DNA from: Sphingopyxis sp. 113P3
GTDB taxonomy: Bacteria > Pseudomonadota > Alphaproteobacteria > Sphingomonadales > Sphingomonadaceae
DNA length: 64,000 nucleotides
Assembly: GCF_001278035.1 (NCBI RefSeq)
Contig: NZ_CP009452.1
Span: forward strand, 3,939,501 to 4,003,500
Direction of reading: 5' to 3'
The notes beneath the pieces are model-generated. The model was not told where the DNA came from. It made no database searches and saw nothing but the letters and a program-made list of their open reading frames with translations. This document shows, in pieces, positions 16,936 to 26,054 of the stretch; position 1 is the first letter of the stretch, and each line of letters opens with the position of its first letter. The translations under genes and the position numbers were made by a program.

Positions 16936-17826
16936 ATGTCGCGCAAAATGAATCACGATGCAAAGGGTCGCCCCACCACGTCATGTCCACTCGATCCACC
17001 GCCGCTAAGGCCGGGCCGGGCCGCACCGGCGACACTGCTCGAGCGACGTGCAATGGCCCTGCCCGGCAATGGCTATCCGCCCTGCCCTGAAGTCGTCACC
17101 CAGCAGATCGAACTCGGCCCGCTGCACTGCCTGTCCTGCGCCGCGCCGAACGCCCATGGCGTGCTGTTTCATATTCATGGCGGCGGGTTCCGTGGCGGAA
17201 ATCCTTCTCGCTCCCGTCCATTTGCCGAGACTGTCGCAGCGCGGCTCGGCTGCACCGTCATCCTTCCAAGCTATCCGCTGGCGCCTGAAAATCCTTTTCC
17301 AGCAGCGCTGATTAAGCTGCGTGCTGCAGTTGCTGCGATTGAAACCAATCAACCGCTCGTGATCGGTGGTGACTCGGCGGGCGGCAATCTGGCGCTTGGA
17401 TTATGGCATCTCGGTGCAGCTGCGGATGCGCTTTGGCTGCTTTCGCCCTGGCTCGATCTGCGGATCGCTGCAGGATCCTATGATCGTGCCGCCGCTACCG
17501 ATCAGCTCTTTTCGCGCGAGATGGCGTTGGATGCGCGGGAAATGTACCTTCAGGGCCATTCCCCGGGCGATCCCCTCGCCTCGCCGCTACTCGGCTCGCT
17601 CGAAGGGCTGCCGGAAACCTTCGTGCTTGCCGGCGGCGGCGAGGTGCTGCTCGACGACACCCTGAAGCTGTTTTCCTTGTTGGGAGCGGCCGGGGTCGAT
17701 GTGGAATGCCGCATAGTTCCAGACATGCAACACGTCGCGCCAACCTTCGGCCCGGATTTGCCGGGTAGCGCAGCGGGCCTCGATGCGGGCGTCCGCTTCC
17801 TCGAACGTCAATTCGCGCGTCGATAG
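16936..17826 (+). CDS. Alpha/beta-hydrolase esterase (hormone-sensitive-lipase type)
   Basis: The 296-residue protein carries the HSL-family oxyanion motif FHIHGGGFRGG and the nucleophile elbow VIGGDSAGGNLALG, followed by ALWLLSPWLDL and a C-terminal histidine in MQHVAP. These define a cytoplasmic carboxylesterase. An ATG at 16936 was preferred because the upstream ATG at 16882 overlaps the divergent regulator start; neither has a strong ribosome site. Located after a Baeyer-Villiger monooxygenase and before an SDR, it may cleave an ester or lactone from that enzyme. Confidence 0.83.
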   Translation: MSRKMNHDAKGRPTTSCPLDPPPLRPGRAAPATLLERRAMALPGNGYPPCPEVVTQQIELGPLHCLSCAAPNAHGVLFHIHGGGFRGGNPSRSRPFAETVAARLGCTVILPSYPLAPENPFPAALIKLRAAVAAIETNQPLVIGGDSAGGNLALGLWHLGAAADALWLLSPWLDLRIAAGSYDRAAATDQLFSREMALDAREMYLQGHSPGDPLASPLLGSLEGLPETFVLAGGGEVLLDDTLKLFSLLGAAGVDVECRIVPDMQHVAPTFGPDLPGSAAGLDAGVRFLERQFARR

Positions 17827-17864
17827 CCGATCGGACGACAATCAACGGCACAAGGGAGAGAAAG

Positions 17865-18683
17865 ATGGCCGCAATCGACCTTCTGGGGCTCAAGGGCCAG
17901 ACCGCCATCGTTTGGGGAGGCGGTCAAGGCATGGGCGAAAGCTCGGCCTATTATCTGGGCCGAGCCGGATGCCGTGTCGCGGTAGTCGACATGAATGCCG
18001 CGCGCGCCGAAGAGGCCGCAGCGCGGCTCAATGCACAAGGCTGCGACGTAATCCCGCTGGTCGGCGACATCACCGACGGGAGCGATGTCGAACGTGCGAC
18101 GGCGGAGGCCGAACTCGCCTTCGGACCGATCGACATCATGGTCACCATCGTCGGCGCGTCGAGCTGGAAATCCCTGCTCGAAGTGACGGAAACGGATTGG
18201 AATCGCGAGTTCGATCTCAACCTCAAATCGGTGCTCTACAGCGCGCGTGCGGCTGCCCGGCGGATGCTCGCGACCGGCCGCAAGGGGACCATCATCGCGG
18301 TCAATTCGGTAAGCGGCCTGACCTCGGCGCCGTTCCATGCCCCCTATGGCGCCGCCAAGGCCGGGCTCATGAACCTGGTACGATCGATGGCGGTGGAATG
18401 GGGTCCAGATATACGCATCAATGCGATCGCGCCCGGAACGATCATCACACAACGCTTGCCCAAACAGGCGTCCGAGGACGACCCGGCGAGTCCGTTCCGT
18501 CGACGGCTGCCGATGCAGCGCCGCGGCACAACCGACGAGATCGGCAAGGCCGTATTGTTCATGGCATCGGACCTCGCCAGCTATGTGACCGGACAGACCC
18601 TTGCGGTTGATGGCGGCTGGACGGCCGCCTGGATGTTCGATGTGCCGACCGAAGCGTCCCGGCCGGGTAAACTTTCCGACTGA
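17865..18683 (+). CDS. Short-chain dehydrogenase/reductase
   Basis: This 272-residue classical SDR has the cofactor loop WGGGQGMGES near residue 17 (a WGGG variant of TGxxxGxG), a serine in NSVSGLTS and the catalytic YGAAK near residue 160, with AVDGGW at the C-terminus. AAGGGAGAG precedes the ATG. It follows the esterase by 38 bases and would oxidise an alcohol, perhaps one released by ester hydrolysis. The terminator hairpin that follows it has been split by an insertion sequence. Confidence 0.88.
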   Translation: MAAIDLLGLKGQTAIVWGGGQGMGESSAYYLGRAGCRVAVVDMNAARAEEAAARLNAQGCDVIPLVGDITDGSDVERATAEAELAFGPIDIMVTIVGASSWKSLLEVTETDWNREFDLNLKSVLYSARAAARRMLATGRKGTIIAVNSVSGLTSAPFHAPYGAAKAGLMNLVRSMAVEWGPDIRINAIAPGTIITQRLPKQASEDDPASPFRRRLPMQRRGTTDEIGKAVLFMASDLASYVTGQTLAVDGGWTAAWMFDVPTEASRPGKLSD

Positions 18684-18703
18684 CGAATAGCGGAGCAAGA
18701 AAA

Positions 18704-18725
18704 GGGGCGGTCCAGCGACCGCCCC
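18704..18725. terminator. Rho-independent terminator hairpin, left copy of the IS target duplication
   Basis: A 9-bp arm ggggcggtc and its complement gaccgcccc enclose the loop cagc. An identical 22-base copy lies at 20255-20276 on the other side of the insertion sequence and is followed there by GTTTATT. The original single hairpin sat between the SDR and the convergent TonB receptor gene. Confidence 0.8.
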
Positions 18726-20254
18726 TCAGACTGCTGACAAAGCCCTGGCGCGAGCCGGGGCTTTGTGATTCTATGGGACATGCTGAGAACGCCTAGCCCT
18801 ATCCAGACCGCTCTTGAGATGGTTACGCTTGAAGAGCTGGTCCCGCAGGATCACCTGCTTCGCAAGATCGAAGCGGTGATCGACTTTTCCTTCATTCATC
18901 CTTTGACGGCGCCACTTTACAGCGCGGATAACGGTCGCCCGCCGCTGGATCCGACCTTGATGTTCAAGGCGCTGTTCCTCGGATATCTTTTCGGCATTCG
19001 ATCCGAACGTCAGTTGGTTCGGGAGATCCAAGTCAATGTTGCTTATCGGTGGTTTCTTGGACTGAAGCTGACCGATGGCGTGTTTGATGCATCTACGCTC
19101 TCGCAGAACCGTCGGCGTCGGTACGATAACACCACGATCGCGCAGGACATCTTCGATCAGATCGTGTTGCAGGCCATAGAACATGGCCTCGTTGACGGGA
19201 CCGTGCTGTACACGGACAGCACCCATTTGAAGGCCAACGCCAATAAGAACAAATATGATCTGAAGGTGGTCGCCAAGTCGCGCAGCGATTACTGGGATGC
19301 GCTCGATCGCGCGATCGAAGACGACCGCGCTGAACATGACCTCAAGCCTCTCAAGGCTCGCGAACGGCAGCCGGTAGAAAAGAGCACCAAGGTATCCAGG
19401 ACTGACCCCGAAAGCGGCTACATGGTGCGCGACGGCAAGCCCAAGGGGTTCTTTTACCTCGATCATCGCACCGTTGATGGTCGCCTTGGGATCATCACGG
19501 ACACATACACAACACCAGCCAATGTCCATGATTCCGTGGTCTATCTGGGACGGCTGGATCGTCAGTGCGAACGTTTCCAGTTCGATGTTGCCGCCGTTGG
19601 CCTGGATGCCGGCTATGCAACCGCCGGTATCGCCAAAGGCCTTGAAGATCGTCAGATCATGGGGGTGACCGGATATCGCAATCCCAGCCGGCCAAGGCCA
19701 GGCATGATGCGTAAAAGCCGCTTTGTCTGGGAAGGGCAGAGCGACGGTTACCGCTGCCCTGAAGGCCAGTTGCTCGGCTATTCAACCACCGATCGCAATG
19801 GCTATCGCCAATACAAGTCCGATCCGAACGTCTGCCGCGACTGCGCCTTGCTGTCTTCCTGCACAACGGCGCAAAAGCCTCAGCGGGTTATCACACGACA
19901 CGTCTGGCAGGACTCTCGGGACCGGGTCGACGCTTTACGGCTCACACCGCAAGGCAAAGCCATCTACAAAAGACGAAAGGAAACAGTCGAACGCTCGTTC
20001 GCCGACGCCAAGCAACTCCACGGACACCGCTACGCTCGCTTCCGAGGACGAAAACGCGTCGCGTTCCAGTGTCTCATCGCCGCAGCAGCCCAGAATATCA
20101 AGAAAATCGCCCTGGCAATGACCCGAGAAAGCCTCCCGGCACTCGCCTGACACGAAACGAAGATCTGTCGCCGCACCCAAAGCCCAAATCGAACGATGCT
20201 ACAGCACAAACAACAAACCCCGCCGCAAAACGACGGGGTTTGTCAGCAGTCTGT
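18726..20254 (+). mobile_element. IS1182-type insertion sequence, complete
   Basis: The element is about 1529 bp. Terminal inverted repeats share cagactgctgacaaa (18727-18741 and, inverted, 20239-20253), then diverge by one base and share CCC. A subterminal hairpin lies inside each end (18739-18766 and about 20215-20242). The same 22-base palindrome flanks both ends, a target duplication consistent with insertion into a terminator hairpin. It encodes one intact transposase. Confidence 0.85.
18780..20150 (+). CDS. IS1182-family DDE transposase
   Basis: The 456-residue protein begins MLRTPSPIQTALEMVTLEEL and has the DUF772-type N-terminal domain of IS1182 transposases (PPLDPTLMFKALFLGYLFGI). 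Candidate DDE residues are the Asp of LYTDSTHLKANANKN, the Asp of GLDAGYA and the Glu of KETVERSFADAKQLHGHR. A GTG at 18765 would extend it by five residues into the end hairpin. The gene is uninterrupted, so the element may still be mobile. Confidence 0.9.
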   Translation: MLRTPSPIQTALEMVTLEELVPQDHLLRKIEAVIDFSFIHPLTAPLYSADNGRPPLDPTLMFKALFLGYLFGIRSERQLVREIQVNVAYRWFLGLKLTDGVFDASTLSQNRRRRYDNTTIAQDIFDQIVLQAIEHGLVDGTVLYTDSTHLKANANKNKYDLKVVAKSRSDYWDALDRAIEDDRAEHDLKPLKARERQPVEKSTKVSRTDPESGYMVRDGKPKGFFYLDHRTVDGRLGIITDTYTTPANVHDSVVYLGRLDRQCERFQFDVAAVGLDAGYATAGIAKGLEDRQIMGVTGYRNPSRPRPGMMRKSRFVWEGQSDGYRCPEGQLLGYSTTDRNGYRQYKSDPNVCRDCALLSSCTTAQKPQRVITRHVWQDSRDRVDALRLTPQGKAIYKRRKETVERSFADAKQLHGHRYARFRGRKRVAFQCLIAAAAQNIKKIALAMTRESLPALA

Positions 20255-20276
20255 GGGGCGGTCCAGCGACCGCCCC
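20255..20276. terminator. Rho-independent terminator hairpin, right copy
   Basis: This is identical to the hairpin at 18704-18725, with T-rich GTTTATTC following on the plus strand. It now terminates transcription from the TonB receptor side or from the transposase, while the left copy serves the SDR gene. Confidence 0.75.
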
Positions 20277-20298
20277 GTTTATTCAAATTTCGGCTGCC

Positions 20299-22683
20299 TT
20301 AGCGACCGAACGGTATACGCAATTCCAGGCCGTACATACGCGGCGGACCGGGCCATGCGCTGAGCAACCCGATCACGTTCACGAGCGCATATTTGCCGGC
20401 ATAATATTTTTCGTCGGTCAAGTTGGTGACGAATGCGCCGATGTCGAAGGGGGCGCCGAACGGTTTCCGCCAATCCGCGCGCAGATTGACCAGACCATAG
20501 CCGTCCACCACACCGACCTGGTTGAGGCACCAGCGCTCGATACCGTTCGGGCCGCAGTTTTTGGAGTTGGAGTCGGTGGTCTGGAAGCTGCTCTGATAGG
20601 AGTAGGTGGCCGAGATCGAAGCTTCTCCGTTCTCCGGCGCCATCGGCACGTTAAGTCGGGCGCTCGCGGTGAACATATGCTCAGGGGTGTAGGAGAACAG
20701 AGCGCTCGAATTGTCTACGGTGACCGGCCCGCCCGGGGTGTTGAAGACGTTGCTATAGTCGTCATATACCGCCTTGGTGAGCGCGTAGGACGCCGACAGC
20801 GTTACGATGCGGCCGATGTCGACGTTGAGGTCTGTCTCGAGGCCATAGACGTGCGCCTTCGCCGCATTGCGATCCTGCGCCGCGGTGACGCCGTTCAGGA
20901 CGAGCGTAATGTTACGCTGAAGATCCTTGTACCACCCATAATAGCCGGCGACATTGAACCGGATCGAGGCGTCGCCGAGATCGAATTCGTTTTTCGACCC
21001 GATCTCGATATCGTCGACCAGCTCAGGTCGAACGTCGGGTGAAGTCGCCGAACGCGCGGCGCCGGCGCGATAGCCCCGACGGTGCGCCACATAGACGAGG
21101 TTGTCCGGCGTGAACTGATAGTTGAGACTGATGTCCCAGGTCGGCTCGGTGAATGTGGCTTTGGTCTTGAAGGAGCACAGCGAACGATCGGTCAGATTGG
21201 GGATCACCATCGGCACGCCGCTCGCCAGACACACATTGGGCTCGGTGACCGTCGCCGACAGCGCACGCTGCTGGCGGACGTGCGAATCGATATAGCGCGT
21301 GTCCTTGGTGATGCGTGCGCCAAATGATACGCTCAAGCCATCTGCGATGGACGGCAGCTTGACGTTGGCGTGCGCGAAGGTCGAGATGCTGTCGTTGCGG
21401 CCGGTCAGATCGGTAAAGTTCAGCGGCAGGGCATTGAACGTCTGCGCGTTGGTGAAATCGTCGCCTTTCTCGGTGGAGTAGAATGCACCGAAAACGTAGT
21501 CGACATTGCCATTCTCACCTTGAACCTGGAGTTCGTTGCTGAACTGATAGCCGTCATATCTACCGAACGTATAGAATATTCCCAAACCCGAGCCATCGGC
21601 AAACGTACTGAAGTTGTTCTTGATGTCGCGATAGGCAATGATGTTCTTGATTCTTGCCGAACCGAACAGCGAAAGGTCGTCGCCGAGTTCGATCGTAGTG
21701 GTGTTCTGGATCGACAGGACCTTGTCGCGGTTGCGCGCCTTGTGCAGCTCACGATACTCATAGAAACCCAGCGCATTGCTGGCCGCCAGCTCGGCTTGAA
21801 CCGCCGGCACTAAGGCGGCCACCGGGAAAGTGCCGGGATTGAAGCCAATCAGCTTCGGCTGGAAGCCCAGGACATCGCTGCGGAAATAGGTTCCGATGAA
21901 GTCGGAGGTGATATCTTCGGTCGGCGTCAAGCGCAGCGAGGCGCGAAGCGACGTGTTGTCTTCGTCCCAGCTCCGCTCGCCCGGCCGCAGCGCATTGCGG
22001 AACCAGCCGTCCATCTTGTGATATTTGCCGGCGACACGAAGCTGCACCGCATCGCTGATCGGCAGGTTGAGCATGCCCTCGGCATCGCGCATGCCAAAAT
22101 TGCCGGCCGAAAGCTGGCCGTATCCTTCGAAATCGCGCGTCGGCGCGTTGGGCGTGAGCAGGATCGCGCCGCCCGTCGTATTGCGACCAAATAGCGTGCC
22201 TTGCGGACCCTTGAGCACCTGAACCGACTGGAGATCGAACACCGATTGCGACGACCCTGCAGAACGTGCCGTACCGACTTCGGCGAAATAGACGACGATC
22301 GCGGGATCGGCGGTGATACGGGTCGCGTTCGCTCGCTGGCCGCGGATCTGATAGGCGGGTCGGGTGCTTCCCAGCGAGCTCGGCGTGACGGTCAGACCCG
22401 GTGCGACGCGAGGCAGATCGGTCAGCGACTGCACATTCTCGGTCCGCAACTCGTCGCTTGATACGGCGGCGACCGAAAGCGGAACGGCTTGCAGGCTTTC
22501 TTCCTTGCGTCGCGCGGTGACGAGAATCTCACCGTCATCGTGGTTCGCTTCGGCATTCTGCGCTGCCGGTCCCGATGCCGGCTCGGCTTGTGCCAACGCG
22601 ATGGACGGCCATGCAACGGCGCCGATCGCGGCCGAAGCGCCAAGCGCAGTCAACAGGGTCCGCGTTGCGGAAATTCGGTTCAT
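20299..22683 (-). CDS. TonB-dependent outer-membrane receptor
   Basis: The 794-residue protein starts with a signal peptide (MNRISATRTLLTALGASAAI, cleavage likely after ALAQ), then a plug domain with the TonB-box-like GEILVTARRKEES and DLPRVAPGLTVTPSSLGS, and a 22-strand barrel ending in aromatic-poor LELRIPFGR. Such receptors are numerous in sphingomonads and take up large or hydrophobic catabolic substrates across the outer membrane. It is divergent from a Rieske oxygenase gene, which suggests a shared regulator and uptake of that enzyme's substrate. Confidence 0.9.
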   Translation of the reverse strand: MNRISATRTLLTALGASAAIGAVAWPSIALAQAEPASGPAAQNAEANHDDGEILVTARRKEESLQAVPLSVAAVSSDELRTENVQSLTDLPRVAPGLTVTPSSLGSTRPAYQIRGQRANATRITADPAIVVYFAEVGTARSAGSSQSVFDLQSVQVLKGPQGTLFGRNTTGGAILLTPNAPTRDFEGYGQLSAGNFGMRDAEGMLNLPISDAVQLRVAGKYHKMDGWFRNALRPGERSWDEDNTSLRASLRLTPTEDITSDFIGTYFRSDVLGFQPKLIGFNPGTFPVAALVPAVQAELAASNALGFYEYRELHKARNRDKVLSIQNTTTIELGDDLSLFGSARIKNIIAYRDIKNNFSTFADGSGLGIFYTFGRYDGYQFSNELQVQGENGNVDYVFGAFYSTEKGDDFTNAQTFNALPLNFTDLTGRNDSISTFAHANVKLPSIADGLSVSFGARITKDTRYIDSHVRQQRALSATVTEPNVCLASGVPMVIPNLTDRSLCSFKTKATFTEPTWDISLNYQFTPDNLVYVAHRRGYRAGAARSATSPDVRPELVDDIEIGSKNEFDLGDASIRFNVAGYYGWYKDLQRNITLVLNGVTAAQDRNAAKAHVYGLETDLNVDIGRIVTLSASYALTKAVYDDYSNVFNTPGGPVTVDNSSALFSYTPEHMFTASARLNVPMAPENGEASISATYSYQSSFQTTDSNSKNCGPNGIERWCLNQVGVVDGYGLVNLRADWRKPFGAPFDIGAFVTNLTDEKYYAGKYALVNVIGLLSAWPGPPRMYGLELRIPFGR

Positions 22684-22802
22684 TCCCCCATCCCCTCCAG
22701 AAGATTGCGTCGTCTACAGCGACCGGGTTGGACGACCGCTGGCATGCATCGGAAGCAGTCGTCCGCTCGCGCGCTTGTTCGTCCAGGCGAGACTAAATCC
22801 AA

Positions 22803-22822
22803 GGGGATTCGGGACAATCCCC
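22803..22822. promoter_or_regulatory. Inverted repeat in the TonB receptor/Rieske divergent region
   Basis: A perfect 7-bp stem, ggggatt pairing with aatcccc around a 6-base loop, lies in the 214-base region between the two divergent genes. It could be an operator or a leader hairpin of the Rieske gene. AAAGGAGGACC before 22898 is that gene's strong ribosome site. Confidence 0.35.
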
Positions 22823-22897
22823 GCCACAGGGGACAGACAGAGGAGGAAATAGGGAACATCATCCGGATAAACGAAGCCCCTAAAAGGAGGACCGGCA

Positions 22898-24157
22898 ATG
22901 CTGAACGTGGAGCAAAATGCCAATCTTACTCGCGTGGAGGGTGAGGCGCCGATGGGAGCGTTGCTGCGCAGTTGGGCTTGGTTTCCATTCGCAATCTCCA
23001 CGCAGCTCGTCGTTGGCGACGCCCCTTTGAGGGTTCGCCTTCTGGGAACCGACTATGTCGCTTTCCGAACGACGGAAGGCCAGATCGGCTTTATCGATGA
23101 AGCCTGTCCGCATCGCGGCGTGTCGATGGCGCTCGCGCGCCACGAAGGATGCATGCTGCGCTGCATCTTTCACGGCTGGGCAATGGATGCAACGGGCAAG
23201 GTCGTCGAAGCACCGACACATCATGGCGACCAAACCGCGTTTCTGAAGGGGATTCGCACGCGTCATTATCCCGTTCGGGAGCACGGCGGTCTGGTTTGGG
23301 TCTGGCTTGGCGATCTTCCCGCAGCCGACTTTCCGAATCTACCCTTCTTCGAGCTGCCCGAAGATCGTGTCTGGATGACGGTGACCAAGGTTGACTGCAA
23401 TTGGCTGCAGGGTGTGGAGGGCGCGCTCGACTCCGCGCATGTCGGCACATTGCATCAGAGCTGGGTGCCGCGGCTCGCTGCGAGCACCTCACCTGCCGGT
23501 GGTACGATCGGCTTGGCGTTGAAAGCGGTCGCTCCTCGGTACGAGATAGAGCGAACGCCTTTCGGGCTCAGCGCGACCGCATTGCGTGTTTTGGCCGATG
23601 ATTCCACCTATGTCCGCACCACGCAGTTCGTCGCGCCTTTCATAAATCTGGTGCCTGGATCCGGACGAAATGAGGGATCGATCTTCATCGGCGTGCCGAT
23701 CGACGACACGCATCATCTGCTCTTCTTCGGCTATTTTTCCGAGTCGTTCGCGATCGGCGAGGACACCCCGCGCGTGCAGGCCCTGATCGGCAACGGGCGG
23801 GTCGAGCGCCATGATTTTGCCCCGTTCAACGGCTCGCGGGAAGACAATTGGGGACAGGATCGCGTCGCGATGTCTGCAGGGCACTTCACCGGGTTCACCG
23901 ATAATCTGCTCGAGGAAGATATCGTCGTGCAGGTCAGCATGGGCGCCATCGCCGACCGTACGCGCGAACATCCTTCGTCAAGCGATGTCGCGATCGTGCA
24001 GATGCGAATGATGCTTTTGCGCGCCCTGCGCAATCATCAGGAAGGCGCCCCTCCTCTCGCTCCCCACCACGGTCCATGGAGCGGCAGCGATGCGCGGCCG
24101 GTGGATCGTGTGGTGCCAGCCGGGCAAGACTGGCGCTCCGTTCCCGAATCCGCCTGA
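22898..24157 (+). CDS. Rieske non-heme iron oxygenase, single-component alpha type (phthalate dioxygenase/VanA-like)
   Basis: The 419-residue protein has the Rieske ligands in EACPHRGVSMAL and LRCIFHGWAMD, and the mononuclear iron motif EGALDSAHVGTLHQSW with D-x2-H-x4-H. The spacing and lack of a beta-subunit gene place it with alpha-only oxygenases such as phthalate 4,5-dioxygenase and aryl O-demethylases. It needs an FMN/ferredoxin-type reductase not seen nearby. AGGAGG lies upstream of the ATG. It is divergent from a TonB receptor and convergent with the MaoC gene. Hydroxylation or demethylation of an aromatic substrate is likely. Confidence 0.9.
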   Translation: MLNVEQNANLTRVEGEAPMGALLRSWAWFPFAISTQLVVGDAPLRVRLLGTDYVAFRTTEGQIGFIDEACPHRGVSMALARHEGCMLRCIFHGWAMDATGKVVEAPTHHGDQTAFLKGIRTRHYPVREHGGLVWVWLGDLPAADFPNLPFFELPEDRVWMTVTKVDCNWLQGVEGALDSAHVGTLHQSWVPRLAASTSPAGGTIGLALKAVAPRYEIERTPFGLSATALRVLADDSTYVRTTQFVAPFINLVPGSGRNEGSIFIGVPIDDTHHLLFFGYFSESFAIGEDTPRVQALIGNGRVERHDFAPFNGSREDNWGQDRVAMSAGHFTGFTDNLLEEDIVVQVSMGAIADRTREHPSSSDVAIVQMRMMLLRALRNHQEGAPPLAPHHGPWSGSDARPVDRVVPAGQDWRSVPESA

Positions 24158-24251
24158 ACCCGGCGGCGGCACATCGACACGGGCATCGCGTGCGACACCC
24201 GTCGAGATCTGTGCAATGCCCGGCGATCCGAGGATGGATCCAGCCTCCAAT

Positions 24252-24704
24252 TCAAACTGCGTGGCGGAACACCATCTGTGCGATGCAGGCCGGCTTTTCG
24301 GCCCCTTCCCGCTCGACCACATATTCGATGATGGTCTGAAACATCGGGCCAACCGGCTCGAAGCTCAGGATCTTGGCGGCCACCCGCAGGCGCGATCCGA
24401 CTGGAACCGGACTGGGAAAGCGTACCTTCTCATAGCCGTAGTTCAGTCCCATCTTGAATCCGTCAAACTTGAACATGCCTTGATTCAAGGCTGCGATCAT
24501 CGATAGCGTGAGCAGGCCATGGGCGATGGTCGTGCCGAAGGGCCCGGTCTTGGCCCTCTCGACATCGACATGGATCCACTGATGGTCGCCGCTGGCACGC
24601 GCGAATTCATTTACGCGCTCCTGCGTAATCTCAAGCCATTCGCCGGGCCCCAGGGTCCGGCCGACAAGACCGGGCAGCGTTTCGCGGCTCAACAAGGTCG
24701 TCAT
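24252..24704 (-). CDS. MaoC-like (R)-specific enoyl-CoA hydratase
   Basis: This 150-residue hot-dog protein has the hydratase-2 motif FARASGDHQWIHVDVERA with the catalytic Asp and His, followed by GPFGTTIAHGLLTLS. It would hydrate an enoyl-CoA to a 3-hydroxyacyl-CoA. It is the last gene of a minus-strand operon with an SDR, a DUF35 protein and a crotonase, three bases after the SDR, so hydration followed by oxidation in a side-chain beta-oxidation is the natural reading. Confidence 0.88.
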   Translation of the reverse strand: MTTLLSRETLPGLVGRTLGPGEWLEITQERVNEFARASGDHQWIHVDVERAKTGPFGTTIAHGLLTLSMIAALNQGMFKFDGFKMGLNYGYEKVRFPSPVPVGSRLRVAAKILSFEPVGPMFQTIIEYVVEREGAEKPACIAQMVFRHAV

Positions 24705-24707
24705 GGT

Positions 24708-25628
24708 TCAACCTCCCAGGCGCAGGCCGGCTGTCCGCGTGCCGAACAGATCCGTGCCGATGATCCGGCCAAGTTCTTCCGTCTTCCACCGCTTTTCGCC
24801 GCTCGACAGTCCCGCGCCCTCATGCCAGCCCTTGAGCACCGACAGACGGTCGCGAACCGCCCGGATACACTGGCCGCTGACCATCTGCGCCTCATCGCTG
24901 GCGAGCCACGCCACAACCGGCGATCCCAATGACGGGTCCATCGGGTCGAAGATCTCGGCGTCGAATTCGTCCGGCTCCTTGGGCGCGCCCATGCCGATTG
25001 TCGATGAGATGCGCGTCAGCCCCCCCGGCGAGATGAGGTTCGCGGTCACGCCGATCGATGCGAGTTCCAAAGAGAGAGTGAGCGTAAGTCCGGCGATGCC
25101 GGCCTTCGCAGCGGCATAGTTGGTCTGACCGAAATTGCCGAGCAGGCCGGCGCCCGAGGTGGTGTTGATGATCCGGCCGGGATAGCGGCCGTTGCCCGCC
25201 TTGGCGGCAGCACGCCAATGTTGCGCGGCCGCACGGCAGACCAGCCAGGTGCCGCGAAGATGGACCTTCATCACCAGGTCGAAATCCTCGACGGACATGT
25301 TCCAGATGGCCTTGTCACGGACGATACCGGCGTTGTTGACGACGATGTCGATCCGGCCCCACTCGTCGATGCCGCGCTTCACCATCGCCGCGGCCGCGGC
25401 CTCGTCGCTGACATCGCCATAGTCGGCAACGGCTTCGCCGCCGCGCGATTTGATCAAGTCGACCACCACATCGGCATCGCGTCCCTGCCCCTCGCCATTC
25501 GCGTTACCGCCAAGGTCGTTGATGATCAGCTTTGCGCCTTGCCGCGCCAGTTCGAGCGCGTGGCCGCGTCCGATACCGTGCCCGGCCCCGGTGACCAGCG
25601 CCACCTTGCCTTCAAGAATTCCCGTCAT
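24708..25628 (-). CDS. SDR, 3-hydroxyacyl-CoA dehydrogenase-like (MFE-2 type)
   Basis: The 306-residue protein has the cofactor motif TGAGHGIGRG at residues 13-22, NNAG at 98-101 and the catalytic set S158, Y171 and K175 in NTTSGAGLLGNFGQTNYAAAK. The long insert with NDLGGNANGEGQG after the second strand is typical of the dehydrogenase domain of multifunctional enzyme type 2, which oxidises 3-hydroxyacyl-CoA. The MaoC-type hydratase next to it would supply the second half of that enzyme as a separate protein. Confidence 0.88.
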   Translation of the reverse strand: MTGILEGKVALVTGAGHGIGRGHALELARQGAKLIINDLGGNANGEGQGRDADVVVDLIKSRGGEAVADYGDVSDEAAAAAMVKRGIDEWGRIDIVVNNAGIVRDKAIWNMSVEDFDLVMKVHLRGTWLVCRAAAQHWRAAAKAGNGRYPGRIINTTSGAGLLGNFGQTNYAAAKAGIAGLTLTLSLELASIGVTANLISPGGLTRISSTIGMGAPKEPDEFDAEIFDPMDPSLGSPVVAWLASDEAQMVSGQCIRAVRDRLSVLKGWHEGAGLSSGEKRWKTEELGRIIGTDLFGTRTAGLRLGG

Positions 25629-25634
25629 GTGCTT

Positions 25635-26054
25635 CTAGCTCCTTGCCGGACTGAATACCGGAATGGTGACTTCGTCGGAGATCGCCTCGAACCCGAGTTC
25701 GACCGGCATGCCGATCTCGAGCTCCTTGGGCGATGCGCCGGTGATGATCGTGGTGACGCGCACGCCCTCCTCCAGATCAACCTGGGCCGCGACATAGGGC
25801 AGCTTGGCGTTGAACGGTGGAAGGTCGTTCACGAACACTGTCGACCAGGTGTAGAGCGTGCCCCCACCCTTGGCGGGGACGAGCGTGACCATCTCGCTCC
25901 AGCAATGCGGACACATCGGCCTCGGATAGTAATGGACTTGCTCGCAGGACTCGCATCGCCCCAGCATCAGCGTGCCTTCGCGCAATGCATCCCAGAACGG
26001 TTTGGTCTCTGCTTCGATCGTCGGCAGGTCGAAGCGCGGCCCGCTGCTCGCCAT
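25635..26054 (-). CDS. DUF35 OB-fold / zinc-ribbon acyl-CoA-binding protein
   Basis: The 139-residue protein has the zinc ribbon CESCEQVHYYPRPMCPHC (two CxxC pairs) and an OB-fold with TLYTWSTVFVND and a valine-rich strand region. This is the second DUF35 gene of the window. Its ATG at 26054 overlaps the stop of the crotonase gene (TGATG). The matching thiolase-like gene is divergent at 27003, so the two partners are in adjacent divergent operons rather than side by side. Confidence 0.88.
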   Translation of the reverse strand: MASSGPRFDLPTIEAETKPFWDALREGTLMLGRCESCEQVHYYPRPMCPHCWSEMVTLVPAKGGGTLYTWSTVFVNDLPPFNAKLPYVAAQVDLEEGVRVTTIITGASPKELEIGMPVELGFEAISDEVTIPVFSPARS

